Positions 1 through 7,841 of a DNA stretch of 15,714 nucleotides are shown piece after piece. The translations under genes were made by a program, and so were the position numbers. The notes beneath the pieces were generated by a model. The model saw nothing but the letters and a program-made list of their open reading frames with translations, did no database searches and was not told the origin of the DNA. Location: NCBI GenBank assembly GCA_016198805.1, contig JACQHU010000167.1, forward strand, positions 1 to 15,714. Direction: 5' to 3'. Source of the DNA: Armatimonadota bacterium (lineage in GTDB: Bacteria; Sysuimicrobiota; Sysuimicrobiia; Sysuimicrobiales; Humicultoraceae). Each line of letters starts with the position of its first letter. Position 1 is the first letter of the stretch.

Positions 1-242
1 GAATCCTTCCCCGCGGACCGCTCGAGCATGACCCCCGCCGCGGCCTCGTGCGTCGCCATCGGACGCACTCCGGCGATCGCATCGAGGACGCCCAGCCCGA
101 GCCGCTCCAGGGTCGGCAGATGGAGCCCGCCGACGGCGCGTGCGGTATTCCCCAGCGTGTGGCTGTCCTCGTCGCCGTATGCTGCGGCGTCGGGCAGGGC
201 GCCGATGCCGCAGCCATCCAGCACCAGGAGCACGGCCCGCAC
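1..242 (-). CDS. deoB: Phosphopentomutase, N-terminal part (runs off the left edge)
   Basis: DeoB interconverts ribose (or deoxyribose) 1-phosphate and 5-phosphate in cytosolic nucleoside salvage and breakdown. Only the first 80 codons are in the window. Reading from GTG at 242 gives VLLVLDGCGIGALPDAAAYG, the first metal-binding block of the alkaline-phosphatase fold (metal Asp at residue 9), then HTLGNTAR (28-35), LPTLERLGLG (42-51) and a terminal SAGKD. These match the DeoB N-terminus in order and spacing. The next codon begins TC, so it is Ser, at the place where characterised enzymes have the phosphorylated Thr (Thr85 of Bacillus cereus). The start lies 4 bases after the xerD stop, with no good ribosome-binding site of its own, so translational coupling is likely. 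xerD followed by deoB (drm) is also the Bacillus subtilis order, which supports the call. Confidence 0.93.
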   Translation of the reverse strand, partial: MRAVLLVLDGCGIGALPDAAAYGDEDSHTLGNTARAVGGLHLPTLERLGLGVLDAIAGVRPMATHEAAAGVMLERSAGKD

Positions 243-246
243 AGCC

Positions 247-1182
247 CTAGGCGCCGCGGCCGCGCAGGATCATCTGGTCGCGCGGGTGCGCCCGGCGGTA
301 GACCTCCCGGAGCCGCGCGCGCGTCAGGTGCGTGTACCTCTGGGTTGTGGCGACGCTGGCGTGGCCCAGCATCTCCTGCACCGCCCGCAGATCGGCGCCG
401 CCATCGAGCAGGTGGGTGGCGAACGAGTGCCGCAGCGTGTGCGGCCCCAGCGGCCGCCGGATGCCCGCGGCCGCGGCGTAGGCGCGCAGCAGCATCCACA
501 CGCGCTGCCGCGTCAGCCGCCGTCCCCGCCGGTTGAGGAACAGCGCGGCGGGCGCGCGCCCGGCCAGCAGCCGGGGTCGGCCCGCGGTCAGATACCGGTG
601 CAGCGCCCGCACCGCCGCCGCGCCGATAGGCACGATGCGTTCCTTCGAGCCCTTGCCCAGGCACCGGACGTACTCCAGGACCAGGTTGACGTCGCCGACA
701 TCGAGTGCGACCAGTTCGCTCACCCGCAGCCCGGCCGCGTACAGCAGTTCCAGCATGGCCCGGTCCCGCAGGGCCAGCGGGTCCTCGCCGTGCGGCTGCG
801 CCAGCAGGCGCTCCACCTCGTCCACCGTAAGGACACCGGGCAGACGTCGCGGCAGCCGGGCCGGCATCAGGTCGAGCGCCGGATCGTCGGCGATCAGGCC
901 CTCCCGCAGCATGAACGCGGTCCAGCCGCGCAGCGCCGAAAGGCGGCGCGCCACCGAGCTCGGCGCCAGTCCCCGCCGGCGCAGCCACAGGAGGTACAGC
1001 GTGATGGTCGCGCGGTGAATGTCCTCCGGAGCGTTCACCTCCCGCCGCCCGGCGAACGCGATGAAATCGGCCAGATCGCGGGCGTAGGCCTCCACCGAGT
1101 GCCGCGCCAGCCCGCGTTCGGTCAGGACGTACGTCAGGAACGCCTCGCGCGCTGCCTCCAGCGCGGCCGGCCGGAGCGTCAT
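247..1182 (-). CDS. xerD: Tyrosine recombinase XerD/XerC, chromosome dimer resolution
   Basis: This is a 311-residue site-specific recombinase. Xer proteins resolve chromosome dimers at dif near the terminus during division. The N-terminal SAM-like core-binding domain spans about 8-95 (RHSVEAYARDLADF). The catalytic domain has a complete set: Arg153 (AAGLRVSEL), Lys177 (GKGSKER), His248 and Arg251 (PHTLRHSFATHLL), His274 (LGHAS) and the nucleophile Tyr283 (QRYTHL). Length is close to the usual 295-310. The ATG at 1182 overlaps the Nudix stop as ATGA, with GGAAGA just upstream. I call it XerD from position: both Actinobacteria (Nudix-xerD) and Bacillus (xerD-drm) have it here. Sequence alone does not separate XerC from XerD, and many Terrabacteria use one protein. 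Nothing nearby suggests an integrative element. Confidence 0.93.
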   Translation of the reverse strand: MTLRPAALEAAREAFLTYVLTERGLARHSVEAYARDLADFIAFAGRREVNAPEDIHRATITLYLLWLRRRGLAPSSVARRLSALRGWTAFMLREGLIADDPALDLMPARLPRRLPGVLTVDEVERLLAQPHGEDPLALRDRAMLELLYAAGLRVSELVALDVGDVNLVLEYVRCLGKGSKERIVPIGAAAVRALHRYLTAGRPRLLAGRAPAALFLNRRGRRLTRQRVWMLLRAYAAAAGIRRPLGPHTLRHSFATHLLDGGADLRAVQEMLGHASVATTQRYTHLTRARLREVYRRAHPRDQMILRGRGA

Positions 1183-1805
1183 CGGGTCTTCCGCGCCCGC
1201 GGCCTCTGCGGCGACGCGACGCCGATCGCCCGCATCGCCAGCAGCAGGCCAACCAGTGACTTCCCGTCGCGGATCTCGCCCGCGTCGATCAGCGACGGGA
1301 TCCGCGCCAGCGGCACACGTTCGACCCGCAGGTCCTCCTCCCCGGCGTCGGCGGGGAGCACGCGGCGGGAGAGCCCTCGGGCGAGAAAGATGGTAATGGC
1401 CTCGGTCAGGATCCCCGGAGACGGATAGTACGTCACCAGTGGCGTGAGCGCGGCGGCCTGGAGGCTCGCTTCTTCCGCCAGCTCGCGGTGCGCGCAGCGC
1501 TCGGGAGATTCGCCGGCCTCCAGCGTCCCGGCCGGAATCTCCAGCAACGGCGCCTCGACCGCCTTCCGGTACTGCCGCACCATGACCACATGCCCGTCGT
1601 CGGTCACTGCCACGACCGCCGCGGCCCCAGGGTGCTCGACGATCTCCCGCCGCACGATCCGGCCGCTGGGAAGGCGAACCTCATCCACCCGCACGCCCGC
1701 AATGCGCCCCTGGAAGACCAGCCGGGAGGCGATGGTCGGTTCGGCGCTCGTCGTCCCGGCGCCCGTCATCTTGCCGCCCGTCGGCGCTCTCCGGTCCGCA
1801 CTCAC
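1179..1805 (-). CDS. nudF: Nudix hydrolase, ADP-ribose pyrophosphatase type
   Basis: The 208-residue protein probably cleaves ADP-ribose to AMP and ribose 5-phosphate, a cytosolic housecleaning step. The Nudix box (GX5EX7REUXEEXGU) lies at 93-115: Gly93, Glu99, Arg107-Glu108 and Glu111-Glu112 are all present. The box glycine before the last hydrophobic residue is Ser114 instead. Pro130 (YYPSPG) sits 16 residues after that position, the mark of the ADP-ribose subfamily. EHPGAAAVVAV and VRQYR before the box also fit NudF. I use the GTG at 1805, which overlaps the ilvE stop as GTGA and has GGAGGAGG about 13 bases upstream. An ATG at 1769 is a real alternative and would remove 12 non-conserved residues. 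A Nudix gene beside xerD is also the actinobacterial arrangement. Confidence 0.87.
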   Translation of the reverse strand: MSADRRAPTGGKMTGAGTTSAEPTIASRLVFQGRIAGVRVDEVRLPSGRIVRREIVEHPGAAAVVAVTDDGHVVMVRQYRKAVEAPLLEIPAGTLEAGESPERCAHRELAEEASLQAAALTPLVTYYPSPGILTEAITIFLARGLSRRVLPADAGEEDLRVERVPLARIPSLIDAGEIRDGKSLVGLLLAMRAIGVASPQRPRARKTR

Positions 1806-2701
1806 CGGCGCTGTGGCGCCTCCTCCGCGTATACCGGCGTGCCGGTCCGCCGCGCCAGGTCACGGAACGCGGCGATCAGCCGGCCGGTCATCGGCCCCGG
1901 CCGGCCGTCCCCGATCTTCCGGCCGTCGACCTCGACCACCGGAGCGACCTCCGCGCCGGTGCCGGTCAGGAAGCACTCGCTGGCAGCATAGACGTCATAC
2001 AGCGTGAAGATCTTTTCCAACGCCGGCATCCCGAGATCGCGGGCCAGCCCCAGCACGGTGTCGCGGGTAATGCCCTGCAACAGGCTCAGGTGGGAGGCCG
2101 GCGTCCACACCTCGCCGCGGGTGACGATGAAGATGTTGTCGGCGCTGCACTCGCAGACGACGCCGTCGCCGGTCAACATCAGCGCCTCCTCGACCCCGGC
2201 CTGGTTGGCTTCGATCCGGGCCAGGATGTTGTTCAGATAATTCAGCGACTTCACCCGGCCGTTCAGCGCGTCGGGCGAGGGCCGCCGGACCGTCGCCGTG
2301 ATCATCCGCAGTCCCCGCTCGTAGGCCTCCCGAGGATAGAGCTGGATCGCGTCCACGATGATGACCACCGTGGGATGCGCGCACTTGCGCGGATCGATCC
2401 CCAGGTCGCCGGGCCCGCGGCTGATCACCGGGCGGATGTAGGCGTCGCGGAGCCCGCTGGCGCGCACGGTCTCGATGATGGCTCGACGCAAGTCCGTGCG
2501 GTCGAGCGGAATCTCCAGCATGATTCCCCGGGCTGAGGCGTAGAGCCGGTCGAGGTGTTCCTCCAGCTTGAAGATCCGGCCGTCGTAGACCCGGATGCCT
2601 TCGAACACGCCGTCGCCGTAGAGAAACCCGTGGTCGTACACCGAGATCATCGCCTCCTGTTTCGAGGTGATCCGGCCGTTGACGTAGACTGCACCGCTCA
2701 T
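1802..2701 (-). CDS. ilvE: Branched-chain amino acid aminotransferase (fold-type IV, PLP)
   Basis: The 299-residue enzyme carries out the last step of Val, Leu and Ile synthesis, moving an amino group from glutamate to the 2-oxo acid. Class IV signatures are clear: ISVYDHGFLYGDGVFEGIRV (19-38), the PLP lysine Lys151 in GRVKSLNYLNN, Glu184 in ECSADNIFIV, GITRD (210-214) and TGTGAEVAPV (247-256). Length is typical. I choose the ATG at 2701 over a longer open frame because GAGGAGG sits 5-6 bases upstream and the upstream residues match nothing in the family. It lies 41 bases after pyrG, the largest gap in the operon, and overlaps the next gene by GTGA. No other ilv gene is near. D-amino-acid transaminase and aminodeoxychorismate lyase share the fold, but the motifs favour IlvE. 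Confidence 0.9.
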   Translation of the reverse strand: MSGAVYVNGRITSKQEAMISVYDHGFLYGDGVFEGIRVYDGRIFKLEEHLDRLYASARGIMLEIPLDRTDLRRAIIETVRASGLRDAYIRPVISRGPGDLGIDPRKCAHPTVVIIVDAIQLYPREAYERGLRMITATVRRPSPDALNGRVKSLNYLNNILARIEANQAGVEEALMLTGDGVVCECSADNIFIVTRGEVWTPASHLSLLQGITRDTVLGLARDLGMPALEKIFTLYDVYAASECFLTGTGAEVAPVVEVDGRKIGDGRPGPMTGRLIAAFRDLARRTGTPVYAEEAPQRR

Positions 2702-2742
2702 GCGATCCTCCTCGGTCCTGATCTGCCTTCCGATCTCTGCCT

Positions 2743-4374
2743 TCACGGTCGGCCAGCGGTCACCGCCGTGCGGTCCAGCGCCGCCCGGATGAAGGCCTGG
2801 TACAGCGGGTGCGGCCGGTTCGGCCGCGACCGGTATTCCCCGTGGAACTGCGTGCCCACAAACCACGGGTGATCCGGCAGTTCGATGATCTCCACCAGGT
2901 CCTGGTCAGGATAGACCCCGCTCACGCGCATGCCATGGGCCTCGAGGGCCGGCCGGTAGGCGTTATTGAGCTCGTACCGGTGGCGATGACGCTCGCCCAC
3001 CTCCGGGACGCCGTACGCCTGGGCCGCCAACGAGCCAGGGGCGAGCCGGCACGGGTAGCGCCCCAGGCGCATGGTCCCGCCCTTTTCGACGATCTTGCGC
3101 TGCTCCGCCAGCATAGAGATGACGGGGTGCGGCGTCTGCGGGTCGACCTCCGTCGTGTTGGCGCCGTCCAGGCCGCAAACGTGCCGCGCGAACTCGACCA
3201 CGGCCCACTGCATCCCGTAGCAGCTGCCCAGGAACGGCACGCCGTGTTCACGGGCGTACCGGATGGCCCGCACCTTACCCTCAACGCCGCGCGCACCAAA
3301 CCCGGGAGGCACGAGGATCCCGTGATAGCGTGACAGCTCCGCCTCCAGCTCCACCTGGTCCCAGCGCTCCACCACCTCGGAGTCGATCTTCGTCACATCG
3401 ACGTGGCAGCGATGCGCGATGCCACCGTGATGAAGAGCCTCCACGACGCTGACGTACGAATCCTCCACGCCCATGTACTTGCCGACCAGCGCAATGCGCA
3501 CGCTGCCCTGGGGATGGCGGATCCGCTCAACAATCTCCCGCCACTCGGCGAGGTCGGGCTCCGGCAAGTGATCAAGTCCCAGGCGCCGGAGGATGATCCG
3601 GCCCAGGCCTTCATCTTCCAGGATCAGCGGAACCTCATAGATACTCTGGGCATCGATGGCCTGGATGACGGCGTCGGGTTCCACGTCGCAGAACAAGGCG
3701 ATCTTTTCCTTCACCGCGCGCATCAGCGGCCGCTGCGTCCGGCAGATGATCACGTCGGGCTGAATGCCGATGCTGCGCAGTTCCTTCACGGAATGCTGTG
3801 TGGGCTTGGTCTTCAGCTCGCCCGCGGCGGGCAGGTAGGGCACCAGCGAGACATGCATGTACATGACGTGCTGGTCGCCCACGGTCCGGCGGAACTGACG
3901 GATCGCCTCCAGGAACGGCAGGCCTTCGATGTCGCCCACCGTGCCGCCCACTTCGACGATGACCACGTCCGCGCCGGCGGACCGGGCCAGCGACCGGATC
4001 TCGTCTTTGATCTCGTTGGTCACGTGGGGAATGACCTGCACCGTGCCGCCCAGGTACTCGCCCCGCCGCTCGCGCCCGATGACCGCGTTGTAGATCTTGC
4101 CGGTGGTGGTGTTGTTGGCCCTCCCCAGGTTCTCGTCGATGAACCGCTCGTAGTGCCCCAGGTCCATGTCGGTCTCGGCGCCGTCGTCGGTGACGAAGAC
4201 CTCGCCGTGCTGGTGCGGGTTCATGGTCCCGGCGTCCACGTTCACGTACGGATCGAACTTGAGCATCGTCACCCGCAGCCCCCGGCTCTTGAGCAGCCGG
4301 CCGATCGACGCCGAGGTGATTCCTTTGCCCAGGGCTGACGCGACACCGCCGGTTACAAAGATGTACTTCGTCAC
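2743..4374 (-). CDS. pyrG: CTP synthase (glutamine-hydrolysing)
   Basis: PyrG converts UTP, ATP and glutamine to CTP. The 543-residue length is normal. The synthetase domain (1 to about 270) has VTGGVASALGKGIT (7-20), LDLGHYERFI-like MDLGHYERFID (70-80) and EVGGTVGDIE (141-150). The glutaminase domain (about 290-535) keeps the triad Cys385, His511 and Glu513, plus GGTMRLG (432-438). Several residues beside the triad are unusual: LVPPGFG (354-360) where Escherichia coli has LVPGGFG, GSCYGMQ (383-389) for GICLGMQ, and FHGEY (510-514) for FHPEF. The GTG at 4374 overlaps the recN stop as GTGA and has AGGAGGG 5-6 bases upstream. An open frame continues further upstream inside recN but has no CTP synthase sequence. 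Actinobacteria also place pyrG after recN. Confidence 0.97.
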   Translation of the reverse strand: MTKYIFVTGGVASALGKGITSASIGRLLKSRGLRVTMLKFDPYVNVDAGTMNPHQHGEVFVTDDGAETDMDLGHYERFIDENLGRANNTTTGKIYNAVIGRERRGEYLGGTVQVIPHVTNEIKDEIRSLARSAGADVVIVEVGGTVGDIEGLPFLEAIRQFRRTVGDQHVMYMHVSLVPYLPAAGELKTKPTQHSVKELRSIGIQPDVIICRTQRPLMRAVKEKIALFCDVEPDAVIQAIDAQSIYEVPLILEDEGLGRIILRRLGLDHLPEPDLAEWREIVERIRHPQGSVRIALVGKYMGVEDSYVSVVEALHHGGIAHRCHVDVTKIDSEVVERWDQVELEAELSRYHGILVPPGFGARGVEGKVRAIRYAREHGVPFLGSCYGMQWAVVEFARHVCGLDGANTTEVDPQTPHPVISMLAEQRKIVEKGGTMRLGRYPCRLAPGSLAAQAYGVPEVGERHRHRYELNNAYRPALEAHGMRVSGVYPDQDLVEIIELPDHPWFVGTQFHGEYRSRPNRPHPLYQAFIRAALDRTAVTAGRP

Positions 4375-6125
4375 GGTTTCCCTCCTCGTGCGCCCCTGGC
4401 CGGGGCTCTCCCCGCCGCCGGGGGGCGGGCCTGGCTGAGCAGTTCTACCGCGTGCTCGCGGGCGATGGCCGTGGGCTTGCGGCCGCCGAGCATGCGGGCG
4501 ACTTCTTCCACGCGCTCGTCGGCATCGAGGTTCGAGACGCGCACGCGCGTCCGGCCGCCGTCGGTCTCCTTCGTCACCCAGAAGTGCCGGTCGGCCAGGC
4601 TGGCGATCTGGGGCAGGTGGGTGACGCAGAGCACCTGACGGTTGCGGGCGACCGACGCCAGCAACTGGCCGACCGCGCCCGCGGTCCGGCTCCCCACGCC
4701 CGCGTCCACCTCGTCGCACACCAGGACGGGTACTGCGCCCGCCTCGGCCAGCGCGTGACGCAGGGCCAGCATGATCCGCGACAGCTCTCCGCCCGACGCG
4801 ATCCTGGCCAGCGGTCTCGGGGCCTCGCCGGGGTTCGGGGCGAACAGGAACTCTACCCGATCGACGCCCGTCTGGTGCACGGCCAGCCGCTCGTGGCCGA
4901 TCGCGAGGCCTTCGTCATCCGGATCGCGGGCGAGGTCGACGATGAACCGGGTCCGCCCCATCTCCAGCGCGCGCAGGGTCCGCTCGACCTCGGCCTCCAG
5001 CCGCCCGGCCGCCTCCCGCCGCAGGGACGTCAGACGCGCGCAACGGGCCGCCAGGTCATCCTCCAGCGTCTGGAGCGCCGCCGCGATCTCGGCGACGCGC
5101 GCGGCGCGGCGCTGCACCGTCGCCAGGGTCGCCGCCGCCTCGTCCCGGAACCGTAGCACCGCTTCGAGGGTGTCTCCGTATTTCCGTTTCAGGCTGCGCA
5201 GCAGGTCCAGCCGGTCGTCGACGGCTGCCAGTTCGTCGGGACGCGTCTCGACCGCGGCGGCGTACCGCGCCAGGGCGTGCGCGACATCTGCCAGATCGGC
5301 TCCCATGGCCTCCAGACGCTGCGCCACCTCGGCCAGGACGGGATCCAGCGCCGCCAGGTCTCTGAGCGTGGTCCTGGCGCGGCCCAGCAGGTCCACGGCG
5401 GCCCGCCCGTCGGCTTCGTACAGCGCGCCGTAGGCCGCCTGCGCCGATGACGCCAGGCGCTCGGCGTTCACCAGGCGGAGTCTGCGCGACGCCAGGTCTT
5501 CTTCTTCCCCCGGCTGAAGGCGTGCCGCATCGATCTCCTGGATCTGGTGGGTCAGGAGCTCGTTCTGCCGGAAGCGCTCGCGCTCACCGGCGACCAGGGC
5601 CACCCGCTCGCTGCGCAGGGCGGCACGCGTGCGCACCAGCCCGGCGACCTCGGCGCGCAGGGCAGAGACCGCGGGGCCGCCGAAGGCGTCGAGCAGGTCC
5701 AGGTGCACGGACGGCCGCAGCAGGCGCTGCCCTTCATGCTGCCCGGCCACCTCGATCAGGTGATCCCCCAGATCCCGGAGCATCGCCACGGTCGCCGGCC
5801 GCCCGTTGATCCACCCCCGCGAGCGGCCCTCCGCGGCGATCTCCCGCGCCACCACCAGTTCGTGGTCGTCGAGCCCCTGATTGCGCAGCCAGCGCGATGC
5901 GGGTCCGACCCGCTCCGGTTCGAACCGGGCTTCCACCGTCGCAGCGGACGCCCCGGTGCGGATGACGTCGCTGGCGGTCCGCGCGCCGAGCGCGGCGGTC
6001 AGCGCATCCACGATGATCGACTTCCCGGCTCCGGTCTCCCCGGTGAGGACATTAAGCCCGGGACCGAATTCGATGGCCACGTCCTCGACCACCGCGAAGT
6101 CCCGGATACGCAGTTCGGTCAGCAC
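4371..6125 (-). CDS. recN: DNA repair protein RecN (SMC-like ATPase)
   Basis: RecN is an SMC-like ATPase recruited to double-strand breaks, where it supports RecA-dependent repair. The 584-residue protein has a Walker A motif, GETGAGKS (29-36), in the RecN-type N-terminus with LRIRDFAVVEDVAIEFGPG before it. A long Ala/Arg/Glu/Leu-rich coiled-coil middle follows. The C-terminal ATPase half has GGELSRIMLALRHAL (445-459), Walker B VLVCDEVDAGVG (467-478) and VTHLPQIASLADRHF (501-515). The last 20 residues are Ala, Gly, Arg and Pro rich and probably disordered. I use the GTG at 6125, which overlaps the nadK stop as TAGTG and has GGGGGGAA 5 bases upstream. A GTG at 6140 would add five residues without a good site. 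recN after tlyA and nadK matches Actinobacteria; Firmicutes put argR there. Confidence 0.96.
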   Translation of the reverse strand: MLTELRIRDFAVVEDVAIEFGPGLNVLTGETGAGKSIIVDALTAALGARTASDVIRTGASAATVEARFEPERVGPASRWLRNQGLDDHELVVAREIAAEGRSRGWINGRPATVAMLRDLGDHLIEVAGQHEGQRLLRPSVHLDLLDAFGGPAVSALRAEVAGLVRTRAALRSERVALVAGERERFRQNELLTHQIQEIDAARLQPGEEEDLASRRLRLVNAERLASSAQAAYGALYEADGRAAVDLLGRARTTLRDLAALDPVLAEVAQRLEAMGADLADVAHALARYAAAVETRPDELAAVDDRLDLLRSLKRKYGDTLEAVLRFRDEAAATLATVQRRAARVAEIAAALQTLEDDLAARCARLTSLRREAAGRLEAEVERTLRALEMGRTRFIVDLARDPDDEGLAIGHERLAVHQTGVDRVEFLFAPNPGEAPRPLARIASGGELSRIMLALRHALAEAGAVPVLVCDEVDAGVGSRTAGAVGQLLASVARNRQVLCVTHLPQIASLADRHFWVTKETDGGRTRVRVSNLDADERVEEVARMLGGRKPTAIAREHAVELLSQARPPAAGRAPARGARGGKP

Positions 6126-6991
6126 TAGCGTTCCCCCCACGCCAGCTTGGTCCGGAGGATGCTGTAGAAGCTCGGCGGGCGAAGCCGCACCAGCCGGGTC
6201 CGCGCATCAGCCTGCCGCACCACCACGCGCTGTCCACGGTGCAGCGGGAAACTCTCCTGGCCATCGACGGTCACCCGGACGTCCTCTGCGGGATCCAGGG
6301 GTTCCACCGCCACCTCCGCCGTGCCCGCCACGACCACCGGGCGCGCCGTCAGCATGTGGGGACAGATGGGCGTGACCACGATGACATCCACCTGCGGATG
6401 AATCAGGGGACCGCCGGCCGACAGCGAGTACGCGGTGGATCCGGTCGGGGTCGCCACGATCACCCCGTCGGCCGGAAAGATGGACAGGTGCTCACCGTTG
6501 ACCCAGATCGCCACCCGCACGATGCGGGCGACGCCGGTCTTGGTCACCACGATGTCGTTGAGCGCCAGACAGTGCTGCACGATGTCTCCGCCGTCGGTGA
6601 TCTCCGCTCCCAGCATCGTCCGCTCGTCGATGACCAGCGCTCCAGCCAGCACGTTCCCCATCGCACCGGGCAGTTCGCTCAACTGCACCTCGGCCAGGAA
6701 GCCGAATCCGCCCATGTTGGCCCCGAGGATTGGTACCCGCCCCGCGGCCAGGCGTGCCGCACGCAGGATCGTCCCGTCGCCGCCCAGGACGATCAGCAGG
6801 TCGCCCTCCTCCACCAGCGCGGCATCCGGCGCGGACAGGTCCGGCCGCTTCACGGCGGCGGCGCCCGCGGCGTTCATCCGGACCGCCGCGCCACGCTCGG
6901 CCAGCACCGCCAGCGTCCGGTTCAGCAGCTCATCGGCCTGTGGGTAACCGGTGAACCGGGAAACGTTCACCAGGATGCCCACCTGCCTCAC
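6125..6991 (-). CDS. nadK: NAD kinase
   Basis: NadK phosphorylates NAD to NADP with ATP or polyphosphate. The 288-residue length is usual for bacteria. The diagnostic blocks are present in order: GGDGT (70-74), GANMGGFGFLAE (90-101), the NAD-binding Asn145-Asp146 pair in LNDIVV, DGVIVATPTGSTAYSLSAGG (175-194) and TPICPHMLTARPVVV (207-221). The GTG at 6991 overlaps the tlyA stop as GTGA, with GAGGTG 7 bases upstream. Its neighbours tlyA and recN are the same as in Mycobacterium. I see nothing broken in it. Confidence 0.96.
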   Translation of the reverse strand: MRQVGILVNVSRFTGYPQADELLNRTLAVLAERGAAVRMNAAGAAAVKRPDLSAPDAALVEEGDLLIVLGGDGTILRAARLAAGRVPILGANMGGFGFLAEVQLSELPGAMGNVLAGALVIDERTMLGAEITDGGDIVQHCLALNDIVVTKTGVARIVRVAIWVNGEHLSIFPADGVIVATPTGSTAYSLSAGGPLIHPQVDVIVVTPICPHMLTARPVVVAGTAEVAVEPLDPAEDVRVTVDGQESFPLHRGQRVVVRQADARTRLVRLRPPSFYSILRTKLAWGER

Positions 6992-7839
6992 CGGGACACC
7001 TCGCGCCCTGCGGCAACCCTGGCGATCTCTCTGTCCAGGTTATCGGCCGCCCTGCCCGGTGCGTTGCGTAGGAGCAGGAAGAACTCCCGGTTCCCTTCAG
7101 GACCCAGCAGCGGCGAGGCCATCACACGCTCGGGCGCAAGACCCATCGCCTGGGCCTCGCGGACGACGCGCCTCAGGACGTCCTGATGCACAGCCGGGTC
7201 CCGCACCACTCCCTTGGGCGCCGCTCTGGGCCCGGCCTCGAACTGCGGCTTGATCAGGGCCAGCAGCAGCCCACCGGGCCGCACGAGCGCCGATGTGGCG
7301 GGGAGCACCTTCAGAACCGAGATGAAGGAGCAGTCGATGGTCGCCAGATCCGCGGCCTCGGGCAGGTCGCCGGGCCGCAGCCTGGCCGCGTGGCGTCCTT
7401 CCATAGGCACCACGCGCGGATCGCCGCGCAGCCGCCAGTGCAGCTGCCCGTGCCCGACGTCCACGGCGTAGACCCGCCGGGCCCCGCGCTGCAGCACGCA
7501 GTCGGTGAACCCTCCGGTCGAGGCGCCGATGTCCAGGACGACCAGACCACCCGGATCGACGCCAAACGCATCCAGCGCCGCGGCCAGCTTGAGCCCGCCG
7601 CGGCTGACGAACGCCGGTCCCCGGGCGCGCCGCTCGACGGCGGCCGCTTCGGCCACCTGCATGCCGGGCTTGTCGGCCCGCTGCCCGTCAACGTAGATCT
7701 CGCCCGCGCGGATCGCGGCCTCCGCCTGGTGCTGGCTGGGCGCCAGGCCGCGGGAGGTGACGAGATGGTCGAGCCTGGACCTGCCGGGCCTAGGCTTCCT
7801 CTCCCTGGAGGCCATCGCGCGCCGCGCCGTCACCGCCAC
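6988..7839 (-). CDS. tlyA: TlyA family rRNA 2'-O-methyltransferase (16S/23S rRNA)
   Basis: In mycobacteria TlyA methylates ribose 2'-OH groups of C1409 in 16S and C1920 in 23S rRNA, and its loss gives capreomycin resistance. The 283-residue protein has an S4 RNA-binding domain at about 22-65 (RLDHLVTSRGLA, then IRAGEIYVDGQRAD) and an FtsJ/RrmJ-type methyltransferase domain from about 78. The SAM motif is LDIGASTGGF (102-111). The catalytic K-D-K-E set is Lys84, Asp169, Lys197 and Glu252, with spacing almost the same as in Mycobacterium tuberculosis. I start at GTG 7839, 2 bases after the ispA stop, because GGGAGG lies 7 bases upstream. An ATG at 7815 is possible but has no ribosome-binding site. 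Whether it modifies both subunits cannot be told from sequence. Confidence 0.94.
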   Translation of the reverse strand: MAVTARRAMASRERKPRPGRSRLDHLVTSRGLAPSQHQAEAAIRAGEIYVDGQRADKPGMQVAEAAAVERRARGPAFVSRGGLKLAAALDAFGVDPGGLVVLDIGASTGGFTDCVLQRGARRVYAVDVGHGQLHWRLRGDPRVVPMEGRHAARLRPGDLPEAADLATIDCSFISVLKVLPATSALVRPGGLLLALIKPQFEAGPRAAPKGVVRDPAVHQDVLRRVVREAQAMGLAPERVMASPLLGPEGNREFFLLLRNAPGRAADNLDREIARVAAGREVSR

Positions 7840-7841
7840 CC

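Noticed and set aside
247..1182. xerD as the integrase of a mobile element
   Set aside because: Length, motifs and conserved neighbours fit a housekeeping Xer recombinase; there are no cargo genes, repeats or att-like sites beside it.
28..1428. A 466-codon open frame on the plus strand
   Set aside because: It lies opposite deoB, xerD and the Nudix gene, and its translation is Arg/Pro/Ala-rich with no recognisable domain. Long antisense frames are expected in GC-rich DNA.
2702..2866. N-terminal extension of ilvE to 2866
   Set aside because: It would overlap pyrG, has no conserved residues, and the ATG at 2701 has a strong ribosome-binding site.
3403..4338. A 311-codon plus-strand frame opposite pyrG, and similar ones opposite nadK (6239-7186) and tlyA (7186-7845)
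   Set aside because: All mirror conserved minus-strand genes and have the His/Asp/Gln-rich composition typical of antisense shadows.
4375..4719. N-terminal extension of pyrG into recN
   Set aside because: CTP synthase begins at TKYIFVTGG; the upstream part is low-complexity Arg/Gly sequence out of frame with recN.
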